A stretch of DNA of 64,000 nt from Corynebacterium urinipleomorphum (lineage in GTDB: Bacteria > Actinomycetota > Actinomycetes > Mycobacteriales > Mycobacteriaceae): NCBI RefSeq assembly GCF_900155535.1, contig NZ_LT706965.1, forward strand, positions 84,299 through 148,298, written 5' to 3'. Within the stretch, counting starts at the first letter, position 1; every line of letters begins with the position of its first letter. Positions 45,387 through 55,427 of this stretch are shown here, one piece after another. The notes beneath the pieces are model-generated. The model was not told the origin of the DNA, did no database searches, and saw only the letters and a program-made list of their open reading frames with translations. The translations under genes and the position numbers were made by a program.

Positions 45387-47231
45387 CTAGTCCTCTTTCT
45401 CGTCCTCGACTTCTTCCTTGGTGTAGCCGTCGTCCCACGTGTCGGTGTCGTAGTCATAACCGACGCGGTTTCCGTGCTCGTCGGAACGCTCGTACCAGCG
45501 GGTGTACTTATCGTCGGATGAGTCGAAGTCCTCGCCGGCACCGTCGCCCTCGCGGGCGCGCTGGACGACGAGCTCGAAATTATCTCCGTAGGCCTCGAGG
45601 CCGTGCCACACCGCGTACTGCAGAGCTGTGTCGGCGTAGCGGTCGCGGATCGAGTGGGGATCGGTGCGCAGATCCTGGACGAAGGAGAACAGTAGCCCCA
45701 GCATCACCACCGAGAACGGCAATGCGATGAGCACCGTCAGCGATTGCAGGCCGGACAGGGCATCTTCGCCGCCGGCGAGCAGCATGACCACCGCGACCCC
45801 CATCATGCACAGACCCCAAAACACCGAGACTTTCTTGTTCGAATCGGGGTCGCCTTTGGACGACATTGTGCCCATCACCACCGACGCCGAGTCAGCCGTG
45901 GTGATGAAGAAGACGGCCAGAATGCCCACGAGGATGAAGGGGGTGAAGGAGCTGAGGGGGAGGGCGTCGAAAAGCGAGAAAAGCACTTGCTCTGGTGTTG
46001 ACTCCCCGTCGAATCCCGGGACGCCCTCGCGCGAGAACGAAATCGCTGTGCCGCCGAAAATACTGAAGGCGAGAACGAGGATCGAGGTGGGAACGACCAC
46101 CGTCATCACGATGAATTCGCGCAGCGTGCGGCCGCGGGAAATCTTGGCCAGGAACGTGCCCACGAACGGCGCCCACGAGATCCACCACGCCCAGTAGAAC
46201 GCCGTCCAGTCGGACTGGAATTCAAGCGTTTCCTCGCCCCATGACAGTGACCGCGACGCCATGTTGAAGAACTGGTCGAAGTAGTACAGCACGCCCGACG
46301 GAATCAGGTTGATCAGTAGCAGCGTCGGCCCGGTGAGGAAGATGAAGACCATCGCCAAGCCGGTCAGCGAAATGTTGATGTTGGACAGAATCCGGATGCC
46401 CTTGGACACGCCCGTGACCGCCGAGATGATGAACCCGCCCGTGAGCACCGCGATGATGACCAGCAAGATGGTGGTGCTGATCTCCCAGTCGGTGACGATG
46501 TCCAGGCCCTCGCCGATCTGCAGCGCCGCGATACCGAGCGACGCTGCGGTGCCGAACAACGTCGCCGCGACCGCCATGATGTCGATCACGCGGGAAATCG
46601 CGCTGCTGTTCTTGTTCTCCCCCTGGATAGACGCGAACAGCGACGACATGAGCAGGGGACGCCCGCGCCGGTACGTGGAATAGGCGATCGCCGCACCGAC
46701 CAAAGAGTAGATCGCCCACGGGTTGAAACCCCAGTGGAAATTCGACTGCGCGAGCGCGCCGTGCATCGCCTCCTCCGTGCCGGCCTCGGTGGTCAGCGGG
46801 GGAGGGTTGAGGAAGAACTCGAGAGGCTCCGACGGCCCGAAGAAGAAAATGCCCACGCCAATGCCGGCGGCGAACATCATGGCGATCCAGGAGAATCGGC
46901 TGAACTCCGGTTCCTCGTCGTCCTTGCCCAGCCGGATCTCGCCCATGCGCGTGAACGCGACCACCACGACGAGGACGAGGCACACGACCATCACGATGTT
47001 GAACAGCCACCCGGCGTGCTCCATGCCCCAGGCAAAAGCGGTGCTCGCTATCGATGACACGGATTCAGGACTGTAGATGCCCCACCCGATGAACCCCAGA
47101 ATGAGGGCCGCCGCCACACCGAAAACGACCTTATCCACCCCGAATTCGTACCGTTGCTCCTCAACACTGATGCCCCGGATCAGTCCGGGGTGCATGCCGT
47201 CGGGATACTGCGGGTCGCGGTTGTCCGCCAT
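45387..47231 (-). CDS. ectP: BCCT-family compatible-solute transporter (EctP-like)
   Basis: 614 residues with about 12 membrane segments. The BCCT tryptophan-rich signature is present in the DWTAFYWAWWISWAPFVGTFLAKISRG region, and the sodium/solute site region in MFAAGIGVGIFFFGPSEPLEFF. The C-terminal tail (DDKYTRWYERSDEHG...EVEDEKED) is long and acidic, unlike the basic osmosensing tail of BetP. In C. glutamicum ectP lies next to a luciferase-like gene, brnQ and aecD; those genes are in this window 8-17 kb away, which supports EctP over BetP or LcoP. Substrates would be ectoine, proline or betaine. Confidence 0.8.
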   Translation of the reverse strand: MADNRDPQYPDGMHPGLIRGISVEEQRYEFGVDKVVFGVAAALILGFIGWGIYSPESVSSIASTAFAWGMEHAGWLFNIVMVVCLVLVVVVAFTRMGEIRLGKDDEEPEFSRFSWIAMMFAAGIGVGIFFFGPSEPLEFFLNPPPLTTEAGTEEAMHGALAQSNFHWGFNPWAIYSLVGAAIAYSTYRRGRPLLMSSLFASIQGENKNSSAISRVIDIMAVAATLFGTAASLGIAALQIGEGLDIVTDWEISTTILLVIIAVLTGGFIISAVTGVSKGIRILSNINISLTGLAMVFIFLTGPTLLLINLIPSGVLYYFDQFFNMASRSLSWGEETLEFQSDWTAFYWAWWISWAPFVGTFLAKISRGRTLREFIVMTVVVPTSILVLAFSIFGGTAISFSREGVPGFDGESTPEQVLFSLFDALPLSSFTPFILVGILAVFFITTADSASVVMGTMSSKGDPDSNKKVSVFWGLCMMGVAVVMLLAGGEDALSGLQSLTVLIALPFSVVMLGLLFSFVQDLRTDPHSIRDRYADTALQYAVWHGLEAYGDNFELVVQRAREGDGAGEDFDSSDDKYTRWYERSDEHGNRVGYDYDTDTWDDGYTKEEVEDEKED

Positions 47232-47294
47232 GGTTCTCCTTTTCTCCGGTCATGGACACCTAAGAGTTAAGCAGGTCACGGATATACTCGAGAC

Positions 47295-48518
47295 GTGTTT
47301 TCAACGATCATCCCGCCGAACGCTTCCACTAAAGAGCATGAACTCGAGGTCCCCTGGGATAGGTCGAGGCCGGATTTGGGAACCTTCACCCTTTTCTGCC
47401 GTGAGTTGTACACGGACGAGTCCCTGCCGCCGCTGCTCTTTCTCCAGGGCGGGCCCGGCAGTCCCGCACCGCGGCTCGTGCAGGGCTGGATCCCGGAAGC
47501 GCTGAAACATTACCGCGTCTTTCTTCTCGACGAACGCGGAACCGGCCGCTCCGGAAAAATCGACAAAGGGACCCCTGAGCTGATCCGCCCGGAAATCCTG
47601 TCCAAGCTGCGCTGCCCCGATGTCGTGGCGGATGCAGAAGATCTGCGCCGCCACCTCGGCTTTAGCACGTGGGACGTGATGGGAAACTCCTTCGGCGCGC
47701 TGTGCACCGCGAGCTACCTGTCGTATGCACCACAAGCCATCAACCGGGCTTTTCTCACCGGGGCTCTACCGCATCTGGGGTGGACCGCCGACGAATACAA
47801 CGAAATCACCCTCGACCTCGTGGACCAGCGCTGCCAAGAGTTCTACGACGCCGTCCCGTACGCAGAGCAAACCGTCCGAGACGTGTGCGCCCACCTGAAC
47901 GCGACGGAAGAGTTCCTCCCGACGGGGGAGCGCCTCACCGCGAACCGGTTCCGTTTCATCGGGGTCGCACTCGGCGCGGAATTCGGGTTCACCATGCTGG
48001 CCAACCTCCTAGAGTCCCCGTTCTACCGAAACGAGCGACGCCTCCGGAAGGACTTCCTGGCCAACGTGAGCAGCTTTATCAGTACCGAGGCCAACCCACT
48101 TTGGGCCGTGGTCCACACAACGCTGATCGGTTCCTCGGATGAGGTGGGCACCTCACGTCTCGCGGCCGACCCGACCTCGTCCGAGCCCTATTACCTCCTG
48201 GGTAACCACTTCTTCCGCCACCACTTCGAGGAAGACCCGGCGCTCGTCCCGTTCTTGGATGCCGTCCGCACGATGGACACCTACGACTGGCCGCCTCTCT
48301 TCGATGCCGACCAGTTGGCAGCCAACACCGTCCCCGCCACCGTCGCGCTGTACGAGCACGACATGTTCGTCCCGTTCGACATGGCAATCTCAACGGCTGA
48401 GAAAATCGGCAATCTCACCGTGTGGACGCACCCGGAGTGGGACCACGATGCCATCTATAACCATGGAAAAGATCTATTCCGCGCCGTTCACGGCAGCTCG
48501 TCGCCGCTCCACGGGTAG
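47295..48518 (+). CDS. Proline iminopeptidase-like hydrolase (S33)
   Basis: 407 residues, GTG start. LLFLQGGPGSPAPR is the GGPG oxyanion motif of S33 peptidases, VFLLDERGTGRSGK follows, the nucleophile is in VMGNSFGALC, and ALYEHDMFVPFDMA and HPEWDHDAIYNHG supply acid and histidine. It may release N-terminal proline or act on other small substrates. Its 3-prime end overlaps the opposing ribokinase gene by 31 bases. Confidence 0.88.
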   Translation: MFSTIIPPNASTKEHELEVPWDRSRPDLGTFTLFCRELYTDESLPPLLFLQGGPGSPAPRLVQGWIPEALKHYRVFLLDERGTGRSGKIDKGTPELIRPEILSKLRCPDVVADAEDLRRHLGFSTWDVMGNSFGALCTASYLSYAPQAINRAFLTGALPHLGWTADEYNEITLDLVDQRCQEFYDAVPYAEQTVRDVCAHLNATEEFLPTGERLTANRFRFIGVALGAEFGFTMLANLLESPFYRNERRLRKDFLANVSSFISTEANPLWAVVHTTLIGSSDEVGTSRLAADPTSSEPYYLLGNHFFRHHFEEDPALVPFLDAVRTMDTYDWPPLFDADQLAANTVPATVALYEHDMFVPFDMAISTAEKIGNLTVWTHPEWDHDAIYNHGKDLFRAVHGSSSPLHG

Positions 48519-49369
48519 GACGGCTGCGCGCCGGGGCGGGTCACAGAAAACGCACCCACGCGCGCAGCGAACCGGGCAGCTTCCTCCAGCGAATCGCCCT
48601 CTATCAACCGGTGGCACAGCGCACCCGTGAATGCATCTCCGGCACCCACGGTGTCCACCGCTTCGACCTCCGGTGAATCCACCCGGACTACGCCGTCCGG
48701 CGTTCCCACCAGCGCACCGGCAGCGCCCAGCGTCACCACCACCGACGTGAACTCCCGCAGCAATTCCTCAATGCACCTCTCCGGGGGACAAGCCCGTCCC
48801 AGCACCAGTTGCGCCTCGTGCTCGTTGACGATCAGCGGATCGGCCTTCCTCAGCGCGCCGCGGTCCACATCGATCACCGGGGCGAGATTCACCACTACGC
48901 GTCCCGTCGCCAGCTCCACAGCCCGTGCGAACCCGTCCGCAGGAATCTCGCCCTGCAGCAAGACAAGGTCAGCACCGCTCACCACAGCAGCATGCTTATC
49001 GACGACACCAGCCCCCACCTCACCGTTCGCCCCCGGCACCACCATCACGGTGTTCTCTCCGTCAGCCGCCACTGTGATCACGGCCAGGCCAGTCGGAGCG
49101 TCGAGGGTCTCGAGGGCGGTGAGGTCCACTGCGGCGTCGATAAGCAATTTCTGCGCTTCGTCCGCGTGCGCGTCGTTGCCGATCGCTCCCACGAGAGCCA
49201 CCGAACTACCCAGGCGTGCGGCGGCGACTGCTTGATTCGCCCCCTTGCCTCCGGGGGTGATGCCGCCCCCGCTTCCCAACAGGGTCTCTCCGGGGGTGGG
49301 ATGACGGGGGACATTGACGGTCAGGTCGGCGTTGATGGAGCCGACAACGGTGATTCGTGGAGACTGCAC
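48488..49369 (-). CDS. rbsK: Ribokinase
   Basis: 293 residues. PfkB-family sugar kinase: VVGSINADLTVNVPRHPTPGETLLG and GGKGANQAVAAARLG near the N-terminus, ATP site and catalytic Asp in DTVGAGDAFTGAL. It phosphorylates ribose to ribose 5-phosphate. No rbs transporter or repressor is adjacent. It contains two decamers (48995, 49135) in opposite orientation. Confidence 0.92.
   Translation of the reverse strand: MQSPRITVVGSINADLTVNVPRHPTPGETLLGSGGGITPGGKGANQAVAAARLGSSVALVGAIGNDAHADEAQKLLIDAAVDLTALETLDAPTGLAVITVAADGENTVMVVPGANGEVGAGVVDKHAAVVSGADLVLLQGEIPADGFARAVELATGRVVVNLAPVIDVDRGALRKADPLIVNEHEAQLVLGRACPPERCIEELLREFTSVVVTLGAAGALVGTPDGVVRVDSPEVEAVDTVGAGDAFTGALCHRLIEGDSLEEAARFAARVGAFSVTRPGAQPSYPWSGDELP
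48995..49004 (+). repeat. CTTATCGACG decamer
   Basis: In rbsK (minus strand), read as VDKHA. Confidence 0.9.
49135..49144 (-). repeat. CTTATCGACG decamer
   Basis: In rbsK, read as LLIDA. Confidence 0.9.
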
Positions 49370-49429
49370 AAGGCCACGCTATCTGCGCGAAGAAAATCGC
49401 ACGAATCCTTAGCCCAGTGTTCACACTTT

Positions 49430-49448
49430 GGTTACCTAAACAGGTTAC
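49430..49448 (+). promoter_or_regulatory. GGTTAC direct repeat upstream of the PAP2 phosphatase
   Basis: GGTTAC at 49430-49435 and 49443-49448 are 13 bases apart, about 65 bases before the start codon and after TGTTCACAC. Direct repeats of this kind are used by response regulators of the PhoR/PhoB type; assignment to the phosphate regulon is only a guess from the product. Confidence 0.35.
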
Positions 49449-49512
49449 GTTAAGTGAGTCATCAGTCCTCTGTTGAATTGTCAGAGTGTTCACATCTCAC
49501 TCAAGGAGAACC

Positions 49513-50808
49513 ATGAAGCGCGCCTATACCGCTCTTACAGCGTCAGTGCTCACCATCGCACTGGCGTCGCCCATCGCGTCTGCTCAGCCCCTGTCCCACG
49601 TCAACATGGATGTGCCCCCCGCTGTCGCGGCCAAGCTGCCGGCTAAGGTCCCGCAGATTCGCGACGCAGGCACCGGTTCCAGTACCGGCCAGGTGCCCAA
49701 GCAGGTTCACGGCGCCCCCACCCCGGTTCCCTTCACCCCCGACTACATCGGTGGTTACATCTCCGACATCTCGCCGTACCAGTACGGCATCTACGCTGAG
49801 GTCAACCGTCTTTTCCCGTACCTGCGCGACAAGCGTCCCGATGTGATGGACTCCAACCGCGCTCAGGTTGTCAAGATCAACAACGCAGCTGAGTCTGATC
49901 CGGTGAAGATCAAGCTCGCTCAGCGTGACGCTGTCGCTTCCTCCGACGAGCTGCTGGTGACTCTGTCTGAGGGCCTCGGCGAGCAGTTCGGCAACGAGTT
50001 CCGCAAGGCTCTCGCTGAGGGTCGTCTCCCGAAGACCCAGTTCCTCCTCGGTAACGGCTACCTGGCGCGCACCGGTGGCCTGGCTAGCTCCACCTTCGCC
50101 GAGAAGGAGTACTTCAACTACAAGCGTCCATACAAGACCATGCCGGACAAGATCAAGCGCTACAACCCGCCGGGGGAGGACCTCTACCTGTCCTCCAAGT
50201 CCTTCCCGTCCGGTCACACCAACCAGGCTGCGCTCGTGACTTCTCTGCTCGCGTACATGGTTCCGGAGGTCGCTCCGCAGCTCCACTACCGTGCTGCTGT
50301 CGCTGGTAACAGCCGTATCGTCCTGGGTGTGCACTACCCGCTCGATGTCATCGGCGGCCGCATGTCCGGTCAGGCTGCCGCTGCTGACCGTCTGAACGAC
50401 CCGAAGATGCGCAACGCTCTCGACCAGGCAGCCAAGGAGCTGCGCGCCGAGATCGAGTGGCGCACCGGCAAGTCCATTGCCCAGCTGGTGGCATCCGACA
50501 AGCCGTACGCGCCGACGCAGCACGCGGTTGCTCAGACCACCAAGTGGAACACCTACGACTTCGCGCCGATCTACCACCGCGATGCTCCGATGATCGTTCC
50601 GCAGGCAGCTCCGACCCTCATCGCCGGCAGCTTCCCGCAGCTGAACTACGCTCAGCGTGCTTCCATTATCGCCCAGACGGCGGCACCTGCAGGTAACCCG
50701 CTGGACTGGCAGGCTGAGGGCGGTTCCTGGCAGCGTGTGAACCTGGCCGCAGCTTCCAGCGCGAAGATCCGCGTGGAGCCGAACGGCAAGGTCACCGTTC
50801 TCCGCTAA
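49513..50808 (+). CDS. Secreted PAP2-type acid phosphatase
   Basis: 431 residues from the ATG at 49513, with CAAGGAG upstream. A Sec signal peptide (KRAYTALTASVLTIALASPIASAQ) precedes a class A acid phosphatase domain: KR.. at KRPYKTMPDKIKRY, KSFPSGHTNQA (near 229) and SRIVLGVHYPLDVIGG. About 115 residues after the catalytic part lack a clear fold. Codon use indicates high expression. The stop overlaps the opposing ABC gene by four bases. Confidence 0.9.
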   Translation: MKRAYTALTASVLTIALASPIASAQPLSHVNMDVPPAVAAKLPAKVPQIRDAGTGSSTGQVPKQVHGAPTPVPFTPDYIGGYISDISPYQYGIYAEVNRLFPYLRDKRPDVMDSNRAQVVKINNAAESDPVKIKLAQRDAVASSDELLVTLSEGLGEQFGNEFRKALAEGRLPKTQFLLGNGYLARTGGLASSTFAEKEYFNYKRPYKTMPDKIKRYNPPGEDLYLSSKSFPSGHTNQAALVTSLLAYMVPEVAPQLHYRAAVAGNSRIVLGVHYPLDVIGGRMSGQAAAADRLNDPKMRNALDQAAKELRAEIEWRTGKSIAQLVASDKPYAPTQHAVAQTTKWNTYDFAPIYHRDAPMIVPQAAPTLIAGSFPQLNYAQRASIIAQTAAPAGNPLDWQAEGGSWQRVNLAAASSAKIRVEPNGKVTVLR

Positions 50809-52205
50809 ACCCCCGGAATAGCCCGTAGCAACGACTTCGTGTAGTCGTGCTGCGGGTTTTCCCATACCTGCTCGGTGGGGCCGGTCTCCACGATCCGGCC
50901 TTTGTGAAGAACCGCGATCGTGGGGCACACTTGCCTCACCACTGAAAGGTCGTGGGAGACGAAGACGAGGGTGGAGTCGTTGTGGGTGACAAGGTCGTCG
51001 ATAAGCTCGAGGACCTGCGCGCGCACCGAGACATCCAATGCTGAAACCGGTTCGTCCGCAATGAGGATCTGAGGGCGCGGGGCGGCAGCGCGCGCGATCG
51101 AAATCCGTTGCCGCTGTCCGCCGGAGAACTGTCGGGGGAAACGGTCGCCGACACCGTCCAAACCCACCTGCGCCAACACCTCGTCCGCCCGTGCAGCGCC
51201 CGCTCCTGTTTCCATTACCGAATCGCGCACGGCCCGCCGCGGATTGAGGGAAGAGTAGGGGTCCTGGAAGACCATCTGCAGATGCCCGTCCACCGTCACC
51301 GTGCCTGAATCAGGCTCGTTCAACTGGGAAATGACACGAAGCAGCGACGTCTTTCCCGATCCTGAGCCACCGACAATGCCGATGCGCTCGCCCTTCCGCA
51401 CCGTGAGCGAAATGCCGTCCAACGCCAGGGTGTCTCCGCGCCGCCACGTCACGTCACGCAACTGGATCACCGGCTCGCCCACGGACCTGACCGCTGCCGG
51501 TGCTCCCGGCCGCGATGCCGCCACGAGCTGAGCCGTGTACTCCACTTGCGGATTCCCCAAGTCCGCATCCGGATCCACGATCGCGCCGTTCTTCAGCACG
51601 ATCACGCGGTCCGTCATCTGCCTGATCACACCGAGGTCGTGGGTGATGAAGAGTAGCGCCATCCCGCGTTCCCGGACGAGTGAATCGAGAAGGCTCAGGA
51701 TCTGCTGCTGGACCTCGACATCGAGCGCCGTCGTCGGTTCGTCGCAAATGAGCAACTCTGGGTCCCCGGCGATGGCCAGGGCGATCAAGACTCTCTGCCT
51801 CTGCCCGCCCGACAGTTCGTGTGGAAAACTCGATGTTCTCTCCACCCCGACTTCTTTCAAGAGTGCACGCGCTTTCTCCAGCGAGCACGCCTCCGCGACT
51901 TGTCGCTCGACCGTCATCAGCGGATCCAGCGCTGTCATCGGTTCCTGGAAAATCATGGCGACCTTGGACCCGCGCAGTCTCCTCTTCTTCCTCGGCGAAG
52001 AATTGATCATGTCGGCGCCAGATAGCGTCACAGTTCCCCGCGGCTTCAGGCGTTCATCCAGCAGCCCCATGATCGTCAGCGCCGTCATGGACTTTCCGGA
52101 ACCGGATTCACCGATCAATCCCAGTCGCTCGCCGGGCGCGATGTCGAAAGAAATTCCGTCGAGGATCCCGTCGATGGTCAGGTCCTCGATGTGCACGAGT
52201 GTCAT
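50805..52205 (-). CDS. ABC importer ATPase, two fused domains (Dpp/Opp type)
   Basis: 466 residues carrying two complete ATPase domains, equivalent to DppD and DppF in one chain: Walker A GESGSGKS and GGSGSGKT, signatures LSGGQRQRV and FSGGQRQRI, Walker B LLICDEPTTALD and ILIADEPVSALD. It powers the two permeases encoded upstream. The start overlaps the preceding gene by four bases. The peptide/nickel-type family is clear; the substrate is not. Confidence 0.92.
   Translation of the reverse strand: MTLVHIEDLTIDGILDGISFDIAPGERLGLIGESGSGKSMTALTIMGLLDERLKPRGTVTLSGADMINSSPRKKRRLRGSKVAMIFQEPMTALDPLMTVERQVAEACSLEKARALLKEVGVERTSSFPHELSGGQRQRVLIALAIAGDPELLICDEPTTALDVEVQQQILSLLDSLVRERGMALLFITHDLGVIRQMTDRVIVLKNGAIVDPDADLGNPQVEYTAQLVAASRPGAPAAVRSVGEPVIQLRDVTWRRGDTLALDGISLTVRKGERIGIVGGSGSGKTSLLRVISQLNEPDSGTVTVDGHLQMVFQDPYSSLNPRRAVRDSVMETGAGAARADEVLAQVGLDGVGDRFPRQFSGGQRQRISIARAAAPRPQILIADEPVSALDVSVRAQVLELIDDLVTHNDSTLVFVSHDLSVVRQVCPTIAVLHKGRIVETGPTEQVWENPQHDYTKSLLRAIPGV
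50996..51005 (-). repeat. CTTATCGACG decamer
   Basis: In the fused ABC ATPase gene, read as ELIDD near the second D-loop. Confidence 0.9.
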
Positions 52206-52990
52206 CGGTCAGCTCTCCTGTCGGCTACGGCATCGCCCAGCAGGTTGAATCCCAGCACTGTTCCGGCGATAGCCAGCCCCGGCCAGAGAGCCAGGTGCGG
52301 GGCAGTGGACAGGTACGCCTGGGAGGCCTGGAGCATTCGGCCCCACGACGCGTACGGAGCAGGGGTACCCAGCCCCAAGAATGACAGTCCCGCCTCAGCG
52401 AGAATCGCCAGCGCCAGCGCCACCGACACCTGTACAGCCAGCGTCGCCGTGATGTTCGGGAGCACATGCCGCCACGCAATCAAGAATCCAGGCACCCTAG
52501 AGATCCGCGCGGAGAGCACGTAGTCCTGCGCCATCACCTGCATTGTTCCGACGCGTGACACGCGCACGAACCCGGGAATCCCTGCAATACCGATCGCCAG
52601 CACCACGATCCACATGGACCCGCCGAACACTGCCGTGAAGACGATGGCCAGCAGCAACGCCGGAAAAGCCAGCACCAGGTCGTTGGCGCGCATGACCAGC
52701 AGGTCCGTCCAACCGCGGTTCATGCCGGCAAGAATCCCCAGCGGCACCCCCACCAGCGCCGACAGCGCAACCGCCGCCAGCGCCACAGTCAACGTAGTTT
52801 TCGCGCCGTCCATCACGCGGCTGAGCACGTCTCGGCCGTACTGGTCAGTACCGAACCAATGGGACCACGACGAACCTTGCAGTCTCTCCGCAGGTACCGC
52901 ATGAACTGGGTCATAAGGAGTCCACACCACCGCAACGACCGCCGCGAGCACAGCTAGCCCCACGAGAATGAGGCCGGTTGCTTTTCTCAT
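52202..52990 (-). CDS. ABC importer permease (DppC type)
   Basis: 262 residues. An N-terminal helix (GLILVGLAVLAAVVAVVW), the typical WSHWFGTDQYGRDVLSRVMDGAKTTL loop of DppC/OppC proteins, then helices with the EAA-type loop RVSRVGTMQVMAQDYVLSARISRVPG. Overlaps its neighbours by four bases at both ends, indicating tight coupling. Confidence 0.92.
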   Translation of the reverse strand: MRKATGLILVGLAVLAAVVAVVWTPYDPVHAVPAERLQGSSWSHWFGTDQYGRDVLSRVMDGAKTTLTVALAAVALSALVGVPLGILAGMNRGWTDLLVMRANDLVLAFPALLLAIVFTAVFGGSMWIVVLAIGIAGIPGFVRVSRVGTMQVMAQDYVLSARISRVPGFLIAWRHVLPNITATLAVQVSVALALAILAEAGLSFLGLGTPAPYASWGRMLQASQAYLSTAPHLALWPGLAIAGTVLGFNLLGDAVADRRADR

Positions 52991-53919
52991 GTTTGCCTCC
53001 TTAACCGGGGATCGATGAACCGGTACAGCAGGTCGACCACCAGTGTGACTGCCAGGGTGAACACCACGAGCAGCATCATCAGGGTTTGGACGGTGGTGAG
53101 GTCGCGGGTGGACACCGCGTCGAGAAGCATTGTGCCCAGGCCGGGGAGCGCGAAGACCCGCTCAATGACCACTGCGCCGACAATGAGCGTGGTGAACTGC
53201 AAGCCCGTCACAGTCAGCACCGGAAGAAATGCATTCCGTAGAGCGTGCCTGTACAGCGCCTGCCGCGTGGACAGGCCGATGGCGCGGGCGGTGCGCACAT
53301 AATCCTTGTCCAGCTCCTCGTTCACCGCGCTCCTCACATACCGGGTCAAGATCGCGGCCTGAACCAGACTGAGCGCCACCACCGGAAGAACTAGATGCGC
53401 GAGGAATTCCCCGAACCCCGCGTTCGGCGGCACCCAGCCGTTCGCCGGCAGCCACCCCAGCCACACGGAAAATACGGCGACAGCAAGAATGCCCACCAAA
53501 AAGCTCGGCACCGCGATACCGACCTGCGTCAATGCAGACACGAGCGCCGTATCCCACCTGCCGCGGCGCCGCACCAGATAGGTGCCGAGCGGAATCGCGA
53601 TCGCCATGGATAAGACCATCGCGCTCACCGTCAGGATCAAGGAGACTTGCATCCGGTCGATCACCAGGGGAGTGATGTCTTGTTTGCTGGTCAACGAGGT
53701 CCCGAATTGACCCGTCAGCATTCCGCCGACCCAATCGACATACTGTCTCACCAGCGGCTGGTCTGTTCCGAGTTGGTGCGATAGCTCCGCGACGTCCTCG
53801 TCCGTCGCCGTCACGCCGAGCGCGATCCGCGCCGGGTCGCCCGGCACCGCGCGCAAAAGCAGAAAGATTATCACGCTCGCGGCGAACAGCATCCCGAAAA
53901 ATCGGCCCAACGCTTTCAT
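52987..53919 (-). CDS. ABC importer permease (DppB type)
   Basis: 310 residues. An N-terminal helix, the periplasmic [10 protein letters not shown] loop typical of DppB/OppB, then helices with the EAA loop [27 protein letters not shown]. It overlaps the substrate-binding gene by four bases. Confidence 0.92.
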   Translation of the reverse strand: MKALGRFFGMLFAASVIIFLLLRAVPGDPARIALGVTATDEDVAELSHQLGTDQPLVRQYVDWVGGMLTGQFGTSLTSKQDITPLVIDRMQVSLILTVSAMVLSMAIAIPLGTYLVRRRGRWDTALVSALTQVGIAVPSFLVGILAVAVFSVWLGWLPANGWVPPNAGFGEFLAHLVLPVVALSLVQAAILTRYVRSAVNEELDKDYVRTARAIGLSTRQALYRHALRNAFLPVLTVTGLQFTTLIVGAVVIERVFALPGLGTMLLDAVSTRDLTTVQTLMMLLVVFTLAVTLVVDLLYRFIDPRLRRQT

Positions 53920-55394
53920 TTCTTTGTCACCCCCGCGAGGTCGAGCCCGTCGGTGACCACGTTCGGGTCCACACCCTCCACGCCGGGGGCGGTGACGACA
54001 ATATTGGGCAAATTGGCCAGAGTCAGGGCACCCGCATCGCCCATGATCGAATCGACTGCTTTCCGCATGAATTCGGTCTGCTCTTCCGGCGTCCCGGCAT
54101 CCGCACTCGCGAAGTCGTCCCGCACTGTCTGCGAGTCAAACCCCAAGTAGTAGTCCGGAGAAAACAGCTGCGGCATATCGCGAGGCTCGACATGGGCGAT
54201 CAACGAGGCTTGATAATCCGCCTGTTTGAGCACCTGGTTCAACCACACAGCCGGAAACTCGACGGTCTTCAGCTCCACCTGGAAGCCGACATCCCGCAAC
54301 TGCGAGAAAATCAACTCCGCAGCATCCTGAGCATACGGAAGCGAGGGCACCGTTACGGTCACCTCGGGGTTTCGCCCCGCCAGCAACTCTCTCGCCTTGT
54401 CTGGGTCGAACGGAAAATAGTTCTTTTCCGTGAACCAGGGGTCGCTCGGAGCCACGGGAGCTCCGCCGGTATCTGTAGCCATGCCGGACCACACGACATC
54501 ATTGAGAGCTTTCCGGTCGATCGCGTATGCCGCAGCTTTCCGCACGTCCGGATCGTCGAATGGAAAAGTCCTGTTATTCAAACTCAACAGCACTTCACCG
54601 TTTGTAGTGCCCACCTGCACGTCAAAAGAATCGGGCAAATTTTGCAGCATTTCCGGAGCTTGCAGGCCCCACAACACATCCACATCGCCCACACGCAAAG
54701 CATTCACAGAAGAAACAGCATCCGAGAAATACCGGATCGCAGCATCCTGCCGCGCGGGCTCGCCCCAGTAGTCTTCGCGCGCGTCGAAAGAAATAGACTC
54801 GCCGAGCGCGAAATGGTCCACCACGTACGGCCCTGTTCCCACAGGATCGGTAGCCAGCTTATCGACGCCCCCCGGCGCCATCATCGCCCCCGTCAACGTC
54901 CCCATCGACCACAACCAACTATTGGATGGAGAAGATAACCGAACCTTTAGCGTCAGCCGATCCACTACATCAACGTCCTCTACCGGAGACATCTGCTCGG
55001 AAAGTCCGTTGGTCCACTTCTCCTTCACGTAGTTGATGGAAAAAGCGGCTGTCTCAGCATTGAACGCCTCGCCGTTCGAGAATGTCACGCCATCTTTCAG
55101 GTGGAACGTGTACTCGGTCCGGTCCTCGCTGACATCCCAGCTTTCAGCGAGGAAGGGTTGGGGCTGGCCGGAGGCGTCGATAAGCACGAGCGTCTCGTAA
55201 ACATTGTTCATGAGCGCCTGCGGAATCGCGGCACCTCCCGTCGTTGTGAAATCGAGGGAGGCCGGCGCCGATGTCGTGCCGACGACCACGCTGCCCGGCT
55301 CGATGCGGCCAACGTTCGACGCCGTGCTACCGGCGGAACATGCAGCCAAAAACCCGGCTGAAAGTACCGTGACAACGGCACCAAGTGCTCTCAT
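53916..55394 (-). CDS. ABC importer substrate-binding lipoprotein (family 5)
   Basis: 492 residues from the ATG at 55394; a GTG at 55406 is possible and neither has a good ribosome site. The lipobox is LAAC in [18 protein letters not shown]. Family-5 features: [49 protein letters not shown] and VGTGPYVVD. This group binds peptides, nickel or glutathione-like ligands. First gene of the four-gene operon. Confidence 0.92.
   Translation of the reverse strand: MRALGAVVTVLSAGFLAACSAGSTASNVGRIEPGSVVVGTTSAPASLDFTTTGGAAIPQALMNNVYETLVLIDASGQPQPFLAESWDVSEDRTEYTFHLKDGVTFSNGEAFNAETAAFSINYVKEKWTNGLSEQMSPVEDVDVVDRLTLKVRLSSPSNSWLWSMGTLTGAMMAPGGVDKLATDPVGTGPYVVDHFALGESISFDAREDYWGEPARQDAAIRYFSDAVSSVNALRVGDVDVLWGLQAPEMLQNLPDSFDVQVGTTNGEVLLSLNNRTFPFDDPDVRKAAAYAIDRKALNDVVWSGMATDTGGAPVAPSDPWFTEKNYFPFDPDKARELLAGRNPEVTVTVPSLPYAQDAAELIFSQLRDVGFQVELKTVEFPAVWLNQVLKQADYQASLIAHVEPRDMPQLFSPDYYLGFDSQTVRDDFASADAGTPEEQTEFMRKAVDSIMGDAGALTLANLPNIVVTAPGVEGVDPNVVTDGLDLAGVTKK
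54858..54867 (+). repeat. CTTATCGACG decamer
   Basis: In the substrate-binding lipoprotein gene, read as VDKLA. Confidence 0.9.
55175..55184 (-). repeat. CTTATCGACG decamer
   Basis: In the same lipoprotein gene, opposite orientation, read as VLIDA. Confidence 0.9.
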
Positions 55395-55427
55395 GCAGCA
55401 AAACACTATTCATGCGCTGCGGCGATC

